DNA of 5,750 nt from Phycisphaerae bacterium (lineage in GTDB: Bacteria > Planctomycetota > Phycisphaerae > Phycisphaerales > SM1A02). The notes under the pieces were generated by a model. That model made no database searches, had not been told where the DNA came from, and saw only the letters and a program-made list of their open reading frames with translations. Location of the stretch: NCBI GenBank assembly GCA_016873355.1, contig VGXK01000150.1, forward strand, positions 1 to 5,750, in the 5' to 3' direction. Below, piece after piece: positions 1-4,921 of this stretch (positions within the stretch are counted from its first letter, which is position 1; each line of letters starts with the position of its first letter). The position numbers and the translations under genes were made by a program.

Positions 1-693
1 CGCCGGGACGCCGCGCACTTCGTGCAGCAGCGCCGTCTTCAGGCCGCTAAAGCTGAAGTCGACGCGCGGCACGGGGAACGGCACCGCGTCGTCGCGTCCG
101 TTCCGCGCGCAGCGCTCCACTTCGGGACCCCCGGGATAGGGAAGCCCCAGGATCGTGGCGCCCTTGTCGAACGCTTCGCCGACGGCATCATCCGGCGTTC
201 GCGCGAGCAGCCGGATCGAGCATGCGTCGTCCATGCGGAAGACGGCGGTGTGCCCGCCCGACACGACCATGCCGAGCGCCGGCATCGGCACCGGCTGCTC
301 GTCGAGCAGCGCCGCCACGAGGTGCGCCGCGACATGATCGACGCCGAGGAACGGAACGCCGAGCGACCACGCCAGCGCCTTGCCCGCGCTCGTTCCCACG
401 AGCAGCGAGCCGATGAGTCCCGGGCGCACGCCGACGGCGACCGCGTCGATGCCGCTCGCGTCGATCGGCACGCCCGCGTGCTCCGCCGCACGCCGGATCA
501 CCGCAAGCATGCGCTCCAGGTGCGCGCGGCTGGCGAGCTCCGGCACCACGCCGCCGTACGGCGCGTGCACCTCCACCTGCGAGCCGACGATGTTCGAGCG
601 CACGCGCAGACGGTCGCCGCGCAGCTCGACCACCGCCGCCGCGGTCTCGTCGCAGCTCGTCTCGATGCCCAGCACGGTGAGCGCTCGCTCCAC
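1..693 (-). CDS. tsaD: tRNA N6-adenosine threonylcarbamoyltransferase TsaD, N-terminal 231 residues (runs off left edge)
   Basis: TsaD, with TsaB and TsaE, transfers threonylcarbamoyl from threonylcarbamoyl-AMP to A37 of ANN-decoding tRNAs (t6A) in the cytoplasm. The visible 231 residues show the family signatures in order: VLGIETSCDETAAA (7-20), YGGVVPELASRAH (46-58), the metal-binding HVAAH with His120 and His124, SGGHT (145-149), DDAVGEAFDKGA (168-179) and FSFSGLKTAL (213-222). The family is usually about 335-350 residues, so some 105-115 are missing beyond position 1, including the C-terminal metal-ligand Asp. I chose GTG at 693 because it puts six residues ahead of VLGIETS. However, the only good Shine-Dalgarno (AGGAGG, complement of 718-723) lies 24 nt upstream of it and is better spaced for an in-frame ACG at 711. 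The gene is divergent from hflX. Identity is very secure; the exact start is not. Confidence 0.97.
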   Translation of the reverse strand, partial: MERALTVLGIETSCDETAAAVVELRGDRLRVRSNIVGSQVEVHAPYGGVVPELASRAHLERMLAVIRRAAEHAGVPIDASGIDAVAVGVRPGLIGSLLVGTSAGKALAWSLGVPFLGVDHVAAHLVAALLDEQPVPMPALGMVVSGGHTAVFRMDDACSIRLLARTPDDAVGEAFDKGATILGLPYPGGPEVERCARNGRDDAVPFPVPRVDFSFSGLKTALLHEVRGVPA

Positions 694-717
694 GGCGCGA
701 TCGTAACGCGTGGCGCT

Positions 718-723
718 CCTCCT
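718..723 (-). promoter_or_regulatory. Shine-Dalgarno AGGAGG upstream of tsaD
   Basis: A perfect AGGAGG on the minus strand is the only purine-rich ribosome binding site upstream of tsaD. It is 24 nt from the GTG at 693, which is too far for normal use, and 6 nt from an in-frame ACG (709-711). Its complement overlaps the proposed -10 box of hflX, so the two divergent 5' regions share the same bases. Either the upstream ACG is used, which is rare, or the GTG is reached by other means. Confidence 0.5.
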
Positions 724-728
724 ACAAT
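723..728 (+). promoter_or_regulatory. Putative -10 element (TACAAT) for hflX, leaderless arrangement
   Basis: TACAAT ends 8 nt before the GTG at 737, so transcription would begin about at the start codon. No convincing -35 is visible (around 699-705 the sequence is ATCGTA-like). There is no plus-strand Shine-Dalgarno before 737; the stretch is pyrimidine-rich CTCCTCC. Together these suggest a leaderless hflX mRNA. The box alone could be chance. Confidence 0.4.
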
Positions 729-736
729 CGGCCCCT

Positions 737-2152
737 GTGGAAACGGGACTCACGCACGAACTCGACATCCGCGCCGAGAAGGCGGTGCTCGTGGGCGTGC
801 ACGTCGGCCGCGAGGACGAGGATCTCGCCGATCCGCTGAGCGAACTCCGCGCGCTCGCCGAAACCGCGGGCGTGCGCGTCGTGGGCGAGCTCGAGCAGCG
901 CCTGCGCGTGCCGCGCGCGGGCACCTACATCGGCAAGGGCAAGCTCGAGGAGCTCGCGGCGATGGTGAAGGCGCTCGGCGCGAGGGTGGTCGTCTTCGAC
1001 AACGATCTCTCGCCCGGGCAGGTGAAGGCGATCGAAGCGACGCTCGTCTGCAAGGTGCTCGATCGCAGCGAGCTCATCCTCGACATCTTCGCGAGCCGCG
1101 CGATCACGGCGCAGGCGAAGCTCCAGGTGGAGATCGCGCAGCTCGAGTACACGGCGCCGCGCCTCCGCGCCATGTGGAAGCACCTGGGCCAGGTCACGGG
1201 CGGCGCGCCGATCGGCGTCGGCACGCGCGGTCCGGGCGAGCAGCAGCTCGAGATCGACCGTCGGCTCGTCAAGGCGCGGCTCGATCGCCTGCGCCGCGAA
1301 CTCGCGGAAGTTCAGGCTCGCAAGACGCGCGAGGTGGAGGCGCGGCGCCGCGAGCACTTCACCGTCGGCCTCGTGGGCTACACGAACGCCGGCAAGAGCA
1401 CGCTCTTCAACGCGCTCACGCGCGGCGGCGCGTTCGCGCACTCGAAACTCTTCGCCACCCTCGGCACTCGAGTGGAAGCGTGGAATCTCGGCGGCGGGAA
1501 CATCGCGATGCTGTCGGACACGGTCGGGTTCATCCGGCGACTGCCGCACCATCTCGTGGCGAGCTTCCGCAGCACGCTCGAGGACGCGGTGCACGCGCAC
1601 CTGCTGCTCGTGGTCGTCGATTCCGCGGATCCCGAATCGCATCGACAGCTCGAGACGGTGCGCCGCGTGCTCGACGAGATCGGCGCGACCGGCCAGCCGC
1701 GGCAGCTCGTGCTGAACAAGATCGATCGACTGCCCGAGACGCACGACGATCGGCGCGGCGCGGACGAGCGTCTCGAGACCTGGCTGGCCGCCGAGCCCGA
1801 CGCGCTGCCCGTCAGCGCCAAGTCGGGCGCCGGCCTCGACGAACTGCGCCGCCGGGCGCTCGAGGTCATGCGCGGCGACCTCGAGGAGCACGAGATCGAG
1901 CTCGCCACCTCCGAAAGCCGCGCGGTCGACTTCGTCGAGCGCCGCGCGGAAGTGCTTTCGCGCGACTATTCCGACGGAGTCGTGCGACTCCGCGCCCGCA
2001 TCGGCCGACGGCAGGTGGAGTCGCTGCTCGCCAGCGGCGCCAGGTTCAGGCTCGACGGCCGCGATCCGCGCGCGGCCCTCAAGGAGGGATTCGCGTCGTC
2101 GCCGTCGCGCCGGCCGCTGCACGAGCGGCATGTCGGCTCGCGCGATCCATGA
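737..2152 (+). CDS. hflX: GTPase HflX (ribosome-splitting, Obg-HflX family)
   Basis: HflX binds the 50S subunit and splits stalled or idle 70S ribosomes using GTP, especially under stress. With GTG at 737 the protein is 471 residues, against about 426 in E. coli. In order it has an N-terminal HflX domain (GTYIGKGKLEEL), a helical linker with the hallmark GTRGPGEQQLE (162-172), then the G domain: G1 GYTNAGKST (214-222), switch I FATLGTR (239-245), G3 DTVGF (261-265), G4 NKID (327-330) and G5 SAK (360-362), followed by a C-terminal domain. The switch I segment is two residues shorter than the common FATLDPTTR. A longer start at GTG 710 adds MALLLQSAP but would lie over the putative -10 box and near tsaD, so I prefer 737. 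The stop abuts the stop of the convergent gene. Function is secure; the start is moderate. Confidence 0.96.
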   Translation: METGLTHELDIRAEKAVLVGVHVGREDEDLADPLSELRALAETAGVRVVGELEQRLRVPRAGTYIGKGKLEELAAMVKALGARVVVFDNDLSPGQVKAIEATLVCKVLDRSELILDIFASRAITAQAKLQVEIAQLEYTAPRLRAMWKHLGQVTGGAPIGVGTRGPGEQQLEIDRRLVKARLDRLRRELAEVQARKTREVEARRREHFTVGLVGYTNAGKSTLFNALTRGGAFAHSKLFATLGTRVEAWNLGGGNIAMLSDTVGFIRRLPHHLVASFRSTLEDAVHAHLLLVVVDSADPESHRQLETVRRVLDEIGATGQPRQLVLNKIDRLPETHDDRRGADERLETWLAAEPDALPVSAKSGAGLDELRRRALEVMRGDLEEHEIELATSESRAVDFVERRAEVLSRDYSDGVVRLRARIGRRQVESLLASGARFRLDGRDPRAALKEGFASSPSRRPLHERHVGSRDP

Positions 2153-2155
2153 TCA
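2150..2155. other. Palindrome TGATCA carrying two back-to-back stop codons
   Basis: TGA at 2150-2152 ends hflX, and its mirror TGA (complement of 2153-2155) ends the convergent minus-strand gene, so the two coding regions touch with no base between them. No U-tract terminator lies here. A 6-bp GC stem with a GTTC loop (2161-2176) sits just inside the convergent gene and could slow polymerase, but it is weak evidence for termination. Confidence 0.85.
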
Positions 2156-3124
2156 CGGTTCGCGCCGTTCGGCGCGGGAGCGTCGCGGCGCCGAGCGCTC
2201 GTCGGGCGAGTCGCGCGAGCCGCACCCGTCGTCGAAAAGCTCCCCGAGCAGCGCCCGCATCGAGGGACCGACCTTCGCGCCGTCGCGCAGCCAGAGCATG
2301 CGGCGGCGCGGTCGCCCCGCCGACGACGCGAGCATCCACGCCACGGCCGTGCTCGCGCTTGCGCGACCGCGCGACCAGAAGCCGTCGTCGGCGCGGCCGT
2401 GCGCCACGCGCTCGCCGCGCGGCGGGAAGCGGCTCCAGTCCTCCACGATGCTTCCGCGGAGCGTGAGATCGATCGCGTTCGCCTGCTCCGGGTCGTCGCC
2501 CACGATCACGATCACGTTGAGGGACTTCGGCATGAACTGCGCCAGCGCCTTGCGAAGCAGCCGATCGGCCCGCGCCGCCGCGGCGGCGCGCCGTTCGATC
2601 CGGCGCTCGTCGACGAGCCGCAGCGACGATCCGCCGCGGCGCGGGCCGACCACGCGCACGCGGCCGATCTCCTCGCCGGCCGCATTCCGCGCCACGCGCT
2701 CGTCCGAGACCCGCGCCGAGCGCAGAAACGGCTCGACCTGGCGGATCATGCGGCGAAACGCCGCGCAGCCGGCGCCGGGCTTCCAGCGCACCGCCACCTC
2801 GATCGCCCGCGGAATCGACTCGAGCTCGCGCAGCACGCGCGGGATCGGGCGAAGCGTCGAAGCGATCGGCGCTCCGTCGACCGATCCGACCGCGCCGTCG
2901 CGCGCGGCGGCCCCGCGGCCGGCTCGAGTGGCCGCCCGAACCGTCGCCCGGCTCGACAGCCACTTCACGTGCGCGTGGAATCGCTGCCCGTCGCGAGCGA
3001 CGGCAAGATCCGCGCTGCTTCCCGACGGCAGTGGAACGTCGAGCGCCAGCTCGCAACCGGCGCGGCGCAGGTGCGACGCGACGAGCAGTTCCGCCATGAG
3101 CGCGTCGGCTCGCGCCGAGATCAC
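2153..3124 (-). CDS. Uncharacterised protein with PD-(D/E)XK nuclease-like N-terminus (H-x-K variant)
   Basis: The function is not established. With GTG at 3124 the protein is 323 residues. The N-terminus reads like a restriction-endonuclease-like core: a first helix with Glu12 (ALMAELLVASHLRRAG), then a strand-loop SGSSAD with Asp39, then RFHAHVKWL with His52 and Lys54. His52 stands where the usual Glu/Gln of (D/E)xK would be, so catalysis is uncertain. A second part has FMPKSLNVIVIVGDD (about 197-211), a hydrophobic strand, then WSRFPPRGERVAHGRADDGFW (about 230-250). This could be a family-specific second domain. The C-terminal tail is charged and Arg/Ser-rich. There is no signal peptide or membrane segment. 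The start rests on GGAG 8 nt upstream and a GTGA overlap with the stop of the 82-residue ORF. Longer in-frame GTG starts at 3190 and 3184 exist. Coding is likely real; the nuclease assignment is inference from motif spacing. Confidence 0.7.
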   Translation of the reverse strand: MISARADALMAELLVASHLRRAGCELALDVPLPSGSSADLAVARDGQRFHAHVKWLSSRATVRAATRAGRGAAARDGAVGSVDGAPIASTLRPIPRVLRELESIPRAIEVAVRWKPGAGCAAFRRMIRQVEPFLRSARVSDERVARNAAGEEIGRVRVVGPRRGGSSLRLVDERRIERRAAAAARADRLLRKALAQFMPKSLNVIVIVGDDPEQANAIDLTLRGSIVEDWSRFPPRGERVAHGRADDGFWSRGRASASTAVAWMLASSAGRPRRRMLWLRDGAKVGPSMRALLGELFDDGCGSRDSPDERSAPRRSRAERREP

Positions 3125-3369
3125 GAGAAGCGCTCCGTGCGCGCGCGACACCGCTCCGCGCGTGCGTTGCGCGGTGCCCGACACGCGCACTCCGCCGCCG
3201 CGCGTGACTCGCGCTGCATTCGGAGTGCCGCAATCGCCGCTCCGTGTGCGCCGATCTTGAAGAGATTTTCACGCCGGGCGCAGGAACGGCGCATCAGCCC
3301 GCGCAGTCGGCAGAGTCGCTTCGGGCCGAACGACGACGGACCGAGTTGAAGAAAGCGTTCCGCCGACAT
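3121..3369 (-). CDS. Small uncharacterised protein, 82 residues, first gene of a two-gene operon
   Basis: I do not recognise this protein. It starts at an ATG preceded by GGAGGT with 6-nt spacing (complement of 3376-3381), one of the best ribosome binding sites in the window, and ends with a TGA that overlaps the next gene's GTG in a GTGA junction, a classic sign of translational coupling. The product begins MSAERFLQLGPSSFG, has a short hydrophobic central patch (LFKIGAHGAAIAALRM), and becomes Arg/Ala/Cys-rich with four cysteines overall, so it would be strongly basic. There is no signal peptide or zinc-finger pattern I can defend. Third-position GC is lower than in hflX, so codon evidence is only moderate. 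It could be a small regulator or nucleic-acid-binding partner of the downstream protein, or a leader ORF that merely couples translation. Confidence 0.5.
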   Translation of the reverse strand: MSAERFLQLGPSSFGPKRLCRLRGLMRRSCARRENLFKIGAHGAAIAALRMQRESRAAAECACRAPRNARAERCRARTERFS

Positions 3370-3375
3370 GATCCC

Positions 3376-3381
3376 ACCTCC
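3376..3381 (-). promoter_or_regulatory. Shine-Dalgarno GGAGGT deciding the start of the 82-residue ORF
   Basis: GGAGGT reads on the minus strand and is followed by six bases (GGGATC) and ATG at 3369. This placement is near ideal and is the main reason to accept the short ORF as a gene rather than a shadow of the open plus-strand frame opposite it. Confidence 0.6.
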
Positions 3382-3401
3382 ACGATGCGCCGATCGAACG
3401 G

Positions 3402-3422
3402 GTGTCCCAGGTTCAGGGACAC
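3402..3422. repeat. Perfect inverted repeat GTGTCCC-N7-GGGACAC between divergent genes
   Basis: Two 7-base arms flank a 7-base centre (AGGTTCA). It lies in the 72 bp between the ATG at 3369 (minus) and the ATG at 3442 (plus), and ends five bases before the GGAGGAG of the plus-strand gene. It could be an operator for a dimeric regulator serving both divergent genes, a stem-loop in the leader of the MshEN gene, or a REP-like palindrome. One copy only is visible here. Confidence 0.6.
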
Positions 3423-3427
3423 AACAC

Positions 3428-3434
3428 GGAGGAG
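3428..3434 (+). promoter_or_regulatory. Shine-Dalgarno GGAGGAG for the MshEN-domain gene
   Basis: GGAGGAG lies 7 nt before ATG 3442 and fixes that start. The same frame is open upstream to about 3244, but the extra 66 residues are low-complexity and Arg-rich and lie antisense to the 82-residue ORF, so the longer start is not preferred. Confidence 0.7.
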
Positions 3435-3441
3435 AAGTTCC

Positions 3442-3918
3442 ATGAAGCCGACACGCATCGGGGAGAGATTGGTTCAGCTCGGAGCGATTTCGCGAACCGA
3501 GTTGAAGAAGGCGATCGCACAGCAGGAGAACACCGGACAGCCGCTTGGAGCGGTCTGCGAGGAGCTGCTCGGAGTCGATCCGCGGGTGGTGGAGAGGGCA
3601 TGGGCCGAACAGTACGCCGAACTCGTGGCGGATCTCGAGCCGCGATTGCGAGCGTTCGACGCGGAATGCCCGGGAATCGTTTCCCGTCGTCAGGCATGGC
3701 AATTCGCCGTCCTGCCGCTGCGATACGAGAACGGGGCGCTCGTCGTGGCCACGCTCGCGGAGCGACTGGCGCAGGCGCGTCGATTCCTGTCGACGCTCGT
3801 TCCGGGCGCAGTGATCCTGCTCGTGACGGACGCGGCGAGCCTTGCGCGCGCGTTGCAGAAGCATCATCCGTTTCCGGGAATGAGCGCCGATGTGCTCACG
3901 CGACGACGCGCCGCGTAG
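3442..3918 (+). CDS. Stand-alone MshEN / GspE-PilB N-terminal domain protein
   Basis: 158 residues making up almost only the N-terminal domain (T2SSE_N / MshEN) that normally precedes the ATPase in GspE, PilB and MshE. The first MshEN motif is complete at 5-28: R5, G7, L10, G14, I16, L21, A24 and Q28. The second, 35-58, keeps L36-G37, A54 and Q58 but has Cys40 and Leu44 where Leu and Gly are usual. The C-terminal half (about 84-142, AWQFAVLPLRYENGALVVAT ending in ARALQKHH) matches the alpha/beta subdomain that follows in PilB-type proteins. No Walker A is present and the gene ends with its own TAG, so this is not simply a 5' fragment running on. MshEN domains can bind c-di-GMP, so a free c-di-GMP-responsive adaptor is plausible but inferred. 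The gene is divergent from the two-gene unknown operon and convergent with tRNA-Phe. Confidence 0.85.
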   Translation: MKPTRIGERLVQLGAISRTELKKAIAQQENTGQPLGAVCEELLGVDPRVVERAWAEQYAELVADLEPRLRAFDAECPGIVSRRQAWQFAVLPLRYENGALVVATLAERLAQARRFLSTLVPGAVILLVTDAASLARALQKHHPFPGMSADVLTRRRAA

Positions 3919-4062
3919 CGAAGGCGAAGGCGGGGCAGGGGGAAAGCGATCGATCGTGGGTGGCGGCGGCGGGGGCGCGATGTCGTGTCGTGATCGCGCT
4001 GCCATGCGCCATGCCGCTGCCCATCGCGGCGCGTCGCCCGGCATCGGGCTTCGACGCGCGCA
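3919..4062. other. Convergent spacer with GC-rich hairpin and G-runs
   Basis: 144 bases between the MshEN gene and tRNA-Phe, with no supportable gene. It holds G-runs at 3932-3935, 3938-3942, 3958-3960 and 3971-3975, a 7-bp inverted repeat GCGCGAT/ATCGCGC (3975-3981 with 3993-3999, 11-nt loop), and the stronger hairpin beside the tRNA that is listed separately. None has a T-tract, so any termination here would not be of the classical intrinsic type. Confidence 0.5.
4029..4059 (-). terminator. GC-rich hairpin just 3' of tRNA-Phe (possible terminator or processing stem)
   Basis: GCGCGTCG (4029-4036) pairs with CGACGCGC (4052-4059), and CCCG (4037-4040) with CGGG (4045-4048), leaving a GCAT loop and a 3-nt bulge. 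It begins four bases after the tRNA discriminator. No U-run follows on the minus strand, so it may be a 3'-end stabilising or processing stem, or a Rho-related stop, rather than a textbook terminator. Confidence 0.45.
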
Positions 4063-4135
4063 TGGCAACTCGCGGACTTGAACCGCGGACCCCCGCATTT
4101 TCAATGCGGTGCTCTACCAACTGAGCTAAGTTGCC
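4063..4135 (-). tRNA. tRNA-Phe (anticodon GAA), no encoded CCA
   Basis: The gene folds as a standard 73-nt cloverleaf. It has acceptor GGCAACT/AGTTGCC, a D arm GCTC-AGTTGGTA-GAGC, an anticodon stem CCGCA/TGCGG around the loop TTGAAAA (anticodon GAA), variable loop GGGTC, T stem CGCGG/CCGCG with loop TTCAAGT, and discriminator A. The bases after the discriminator are TGC, so CCA must be added by nucleotidyltransferase. A promoter lies 30-58 nt upstream. The reading frame of the upstream sigma-like gene ends inside this gene, at the TAG formed by positions 8-10. Confidence 0.98.
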
Positions 4136-4821
4136 GTCCCGCCGGCATCCGCCGTTGGGAGCGGAAGGGTACGCGATCCGCGCGACCTGTCAAGGTGACG
4201 AAGGGTCGGCGCCGAGCCGGCGCCGTGCTCCGCGGCCGCCGCGCCGCCGAGCAGCCGATCGGCGAGCCAGAGTCGGATCGGCCGCGTGCCGGTGTACGAC
4301 TGAAGCCGCGCCGCGGGGGACGACGAGCTGCGCGAGCGAGCGGCGCCGAGCGTGGTGGCGCGCAAGTCCGACCAGAATCGCCGCGCGTACGAGAGCCCCG
4401 TGGAGGAGCCGAGCTGCTCGGCGCACGCACGGTCGAGGCACCATGCGTGCGCGTTCAGCAGATCGTTCCACGCCGCCGCGTCGCCGCGAACGCACGCGAC
4501 CGCGAGAATCACGTCGGGAAGGTGCGACAGCACGCGCTGCGGCCGGGGACCGAGCGAGAGGCCCGAGCACGCGAGATGATGGATCACTTCATCCACGCTC
4601 ACGCGATGTCGGGCGGCATCGGCCGCCGCGCAGAAGAACTGCCGCCGCACCTGGGCTGCCAGCGCAGCCGGAAGCGACGTCTCGACGCCGCCGGACTCCA
4701 GGCACGATGCTTCGGTTCGCGGCGCCGCGCGAGTCCGCGCGCGAGAGTCGTTCCGCTCGAGCAACGCGGCGCTTCCGTTCGCTCCCCCCGGCGTGTTCCT
4801 CGTTGCGGCGTTCTCGTGCAT
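4126..4821 (-). CDS. Sigma-70 region 2-like protein lacking region 4; frame ends inside tRNA-Phe
   Basis: 231 residues from ATG 4821, preceded by GAGAGGGG about 9 nt upstream. Another in-frame start (GTG 4854) would add MSRIHREGNQS. The middle, LPDVILAVACVRGDAAAWNDLLNAH (101-125) and RLQSYTGTRPIRLWLADRL (172-190), follows the pattern of sigma-70 family region 2 seen in atypical ECF-like factors of myxobacteria (LPD-LA-ACA-GD and L-Y-GR-L-WL). No region 4 helix-turn-helix follows. After residue about 200 the sequence becomes low-complexity and covers a GC hairpin, the tRNA promoter and the first bases of tRNA-Phe, where TAG (4126-4128) stops it. Third-position GC is high up to about residue 200, so it is probably a real gene whose end is eroded or replaced. 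It may be a degenerate sigma factor or an anti-sigma-like remnant. It lies 100 bp downstream of the nitrilase gene on the same strand. Confidence 0.55.
   Translation of the reverse strand: MHENAATRNTPGGANGSAALLERNDSRARTRAAPRTEASCLESGGVETSLPAALAAQVRRQFFCAAADAARHRVSVDEVIHHLACSGLSLGPRPQRVLSHLPDVILAVACVRGDAAAWNDLLNAHAWCLDRACAEQLGSSTGLSYARRFWSDLRATTLGAARSRSSSSPAARLQSYTGTRPIRLWLADRLLGGAAAAEHGAGSAPTLRHLDRSRGSRTLPLPTADAGGTAT
4166..4193 (-). promoter_or_regulatory. Promoter of tRNA-Phe (TTGACA-N16-TACCCT)
   Basis: On the minus strand a perfect -35 TTGACA (complement of 4188-4193) is followed 16 bases later by TACCCT (complement of 4166-4171). Transcription would start near 4159, giving a leader of about 24 nt before the tRNA. 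This is the best sigma-70-type promoter in the window. It lies within the open frame of the sigma-like gene. Confidence 0.75.
4207..4225 (-). terminator. GC stem-loop near the end of the sigma-like gene
   Basis: CGGCGCC (4207-4213) and GGCGCCG (4219-4225) form a perfect 7-bp stem with a 5-nt loop, just upstream of the tRNA promoter. On the minus strand it is followed by ACCCTTCGTCACC with no run of T. It is placed where a terminator separating the protein gene from the tRNA would be expected, although the reading frame passes through it. Confidence 0.35.
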
Positions 4822-4921
4822 GGACTGGTTCCCCTCTCGATGAATGCGGCTCACGGCCGCGTGCGCCCCGGTTCGGATCGTTCACCCCGGCGTCGCCAAT
4901 CTACCGATCGCACCAGCGCCG
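4822..4921 (-). other. Spacer between nitrilase and sigma-like genes
   Basis: This 100-bp gap contains a GAGAGGGG ribosome binding site near its downstream end. I see no clear -35/-10 pair: TAGATT on the minus strand about 70 nt before the ATG is the only AT-leaning candidate, and its -35 would fall in the nitrilase coding sequence. No terminator-like stem with a T-run follows the nitrilase stop, so co-transcription is possible. Confidence 0.4.

Noticed and set aside
722..2131. Long minus-strand frame opposite hflX
   Set aside because: It is antisense to a gene with all five G motifs, and the product has no recognisable pattern.
22..2466. Very long plus-strand open frame of 814 residues over tsaD and hflX
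   Set aside because: It is an Arg/Ala-rich shadow produced by high GC; the real proteins in other frames carry clear family motifs.
2500..2520. ATCACG triplicated short repeat
   Set aside because: It is explained by the codons for the hydrophobic strand NVIVIV in the minus-strand protein.
3244..3441. N-terminal extension of the MshEN protein
   Set aside because: It has no ribosome binding site or domain match, its composition is Arg-rich, and GGAGGAG before ATG 3442 explains the start.
3121..4104. 327-residue minus-strand frame spanning the MshEN gene
   Set aside because: Only its last 82 codons (from 3369) have a ribosome binding site and a coupled downstream gene; the rest is antisense to the MshEN gene.
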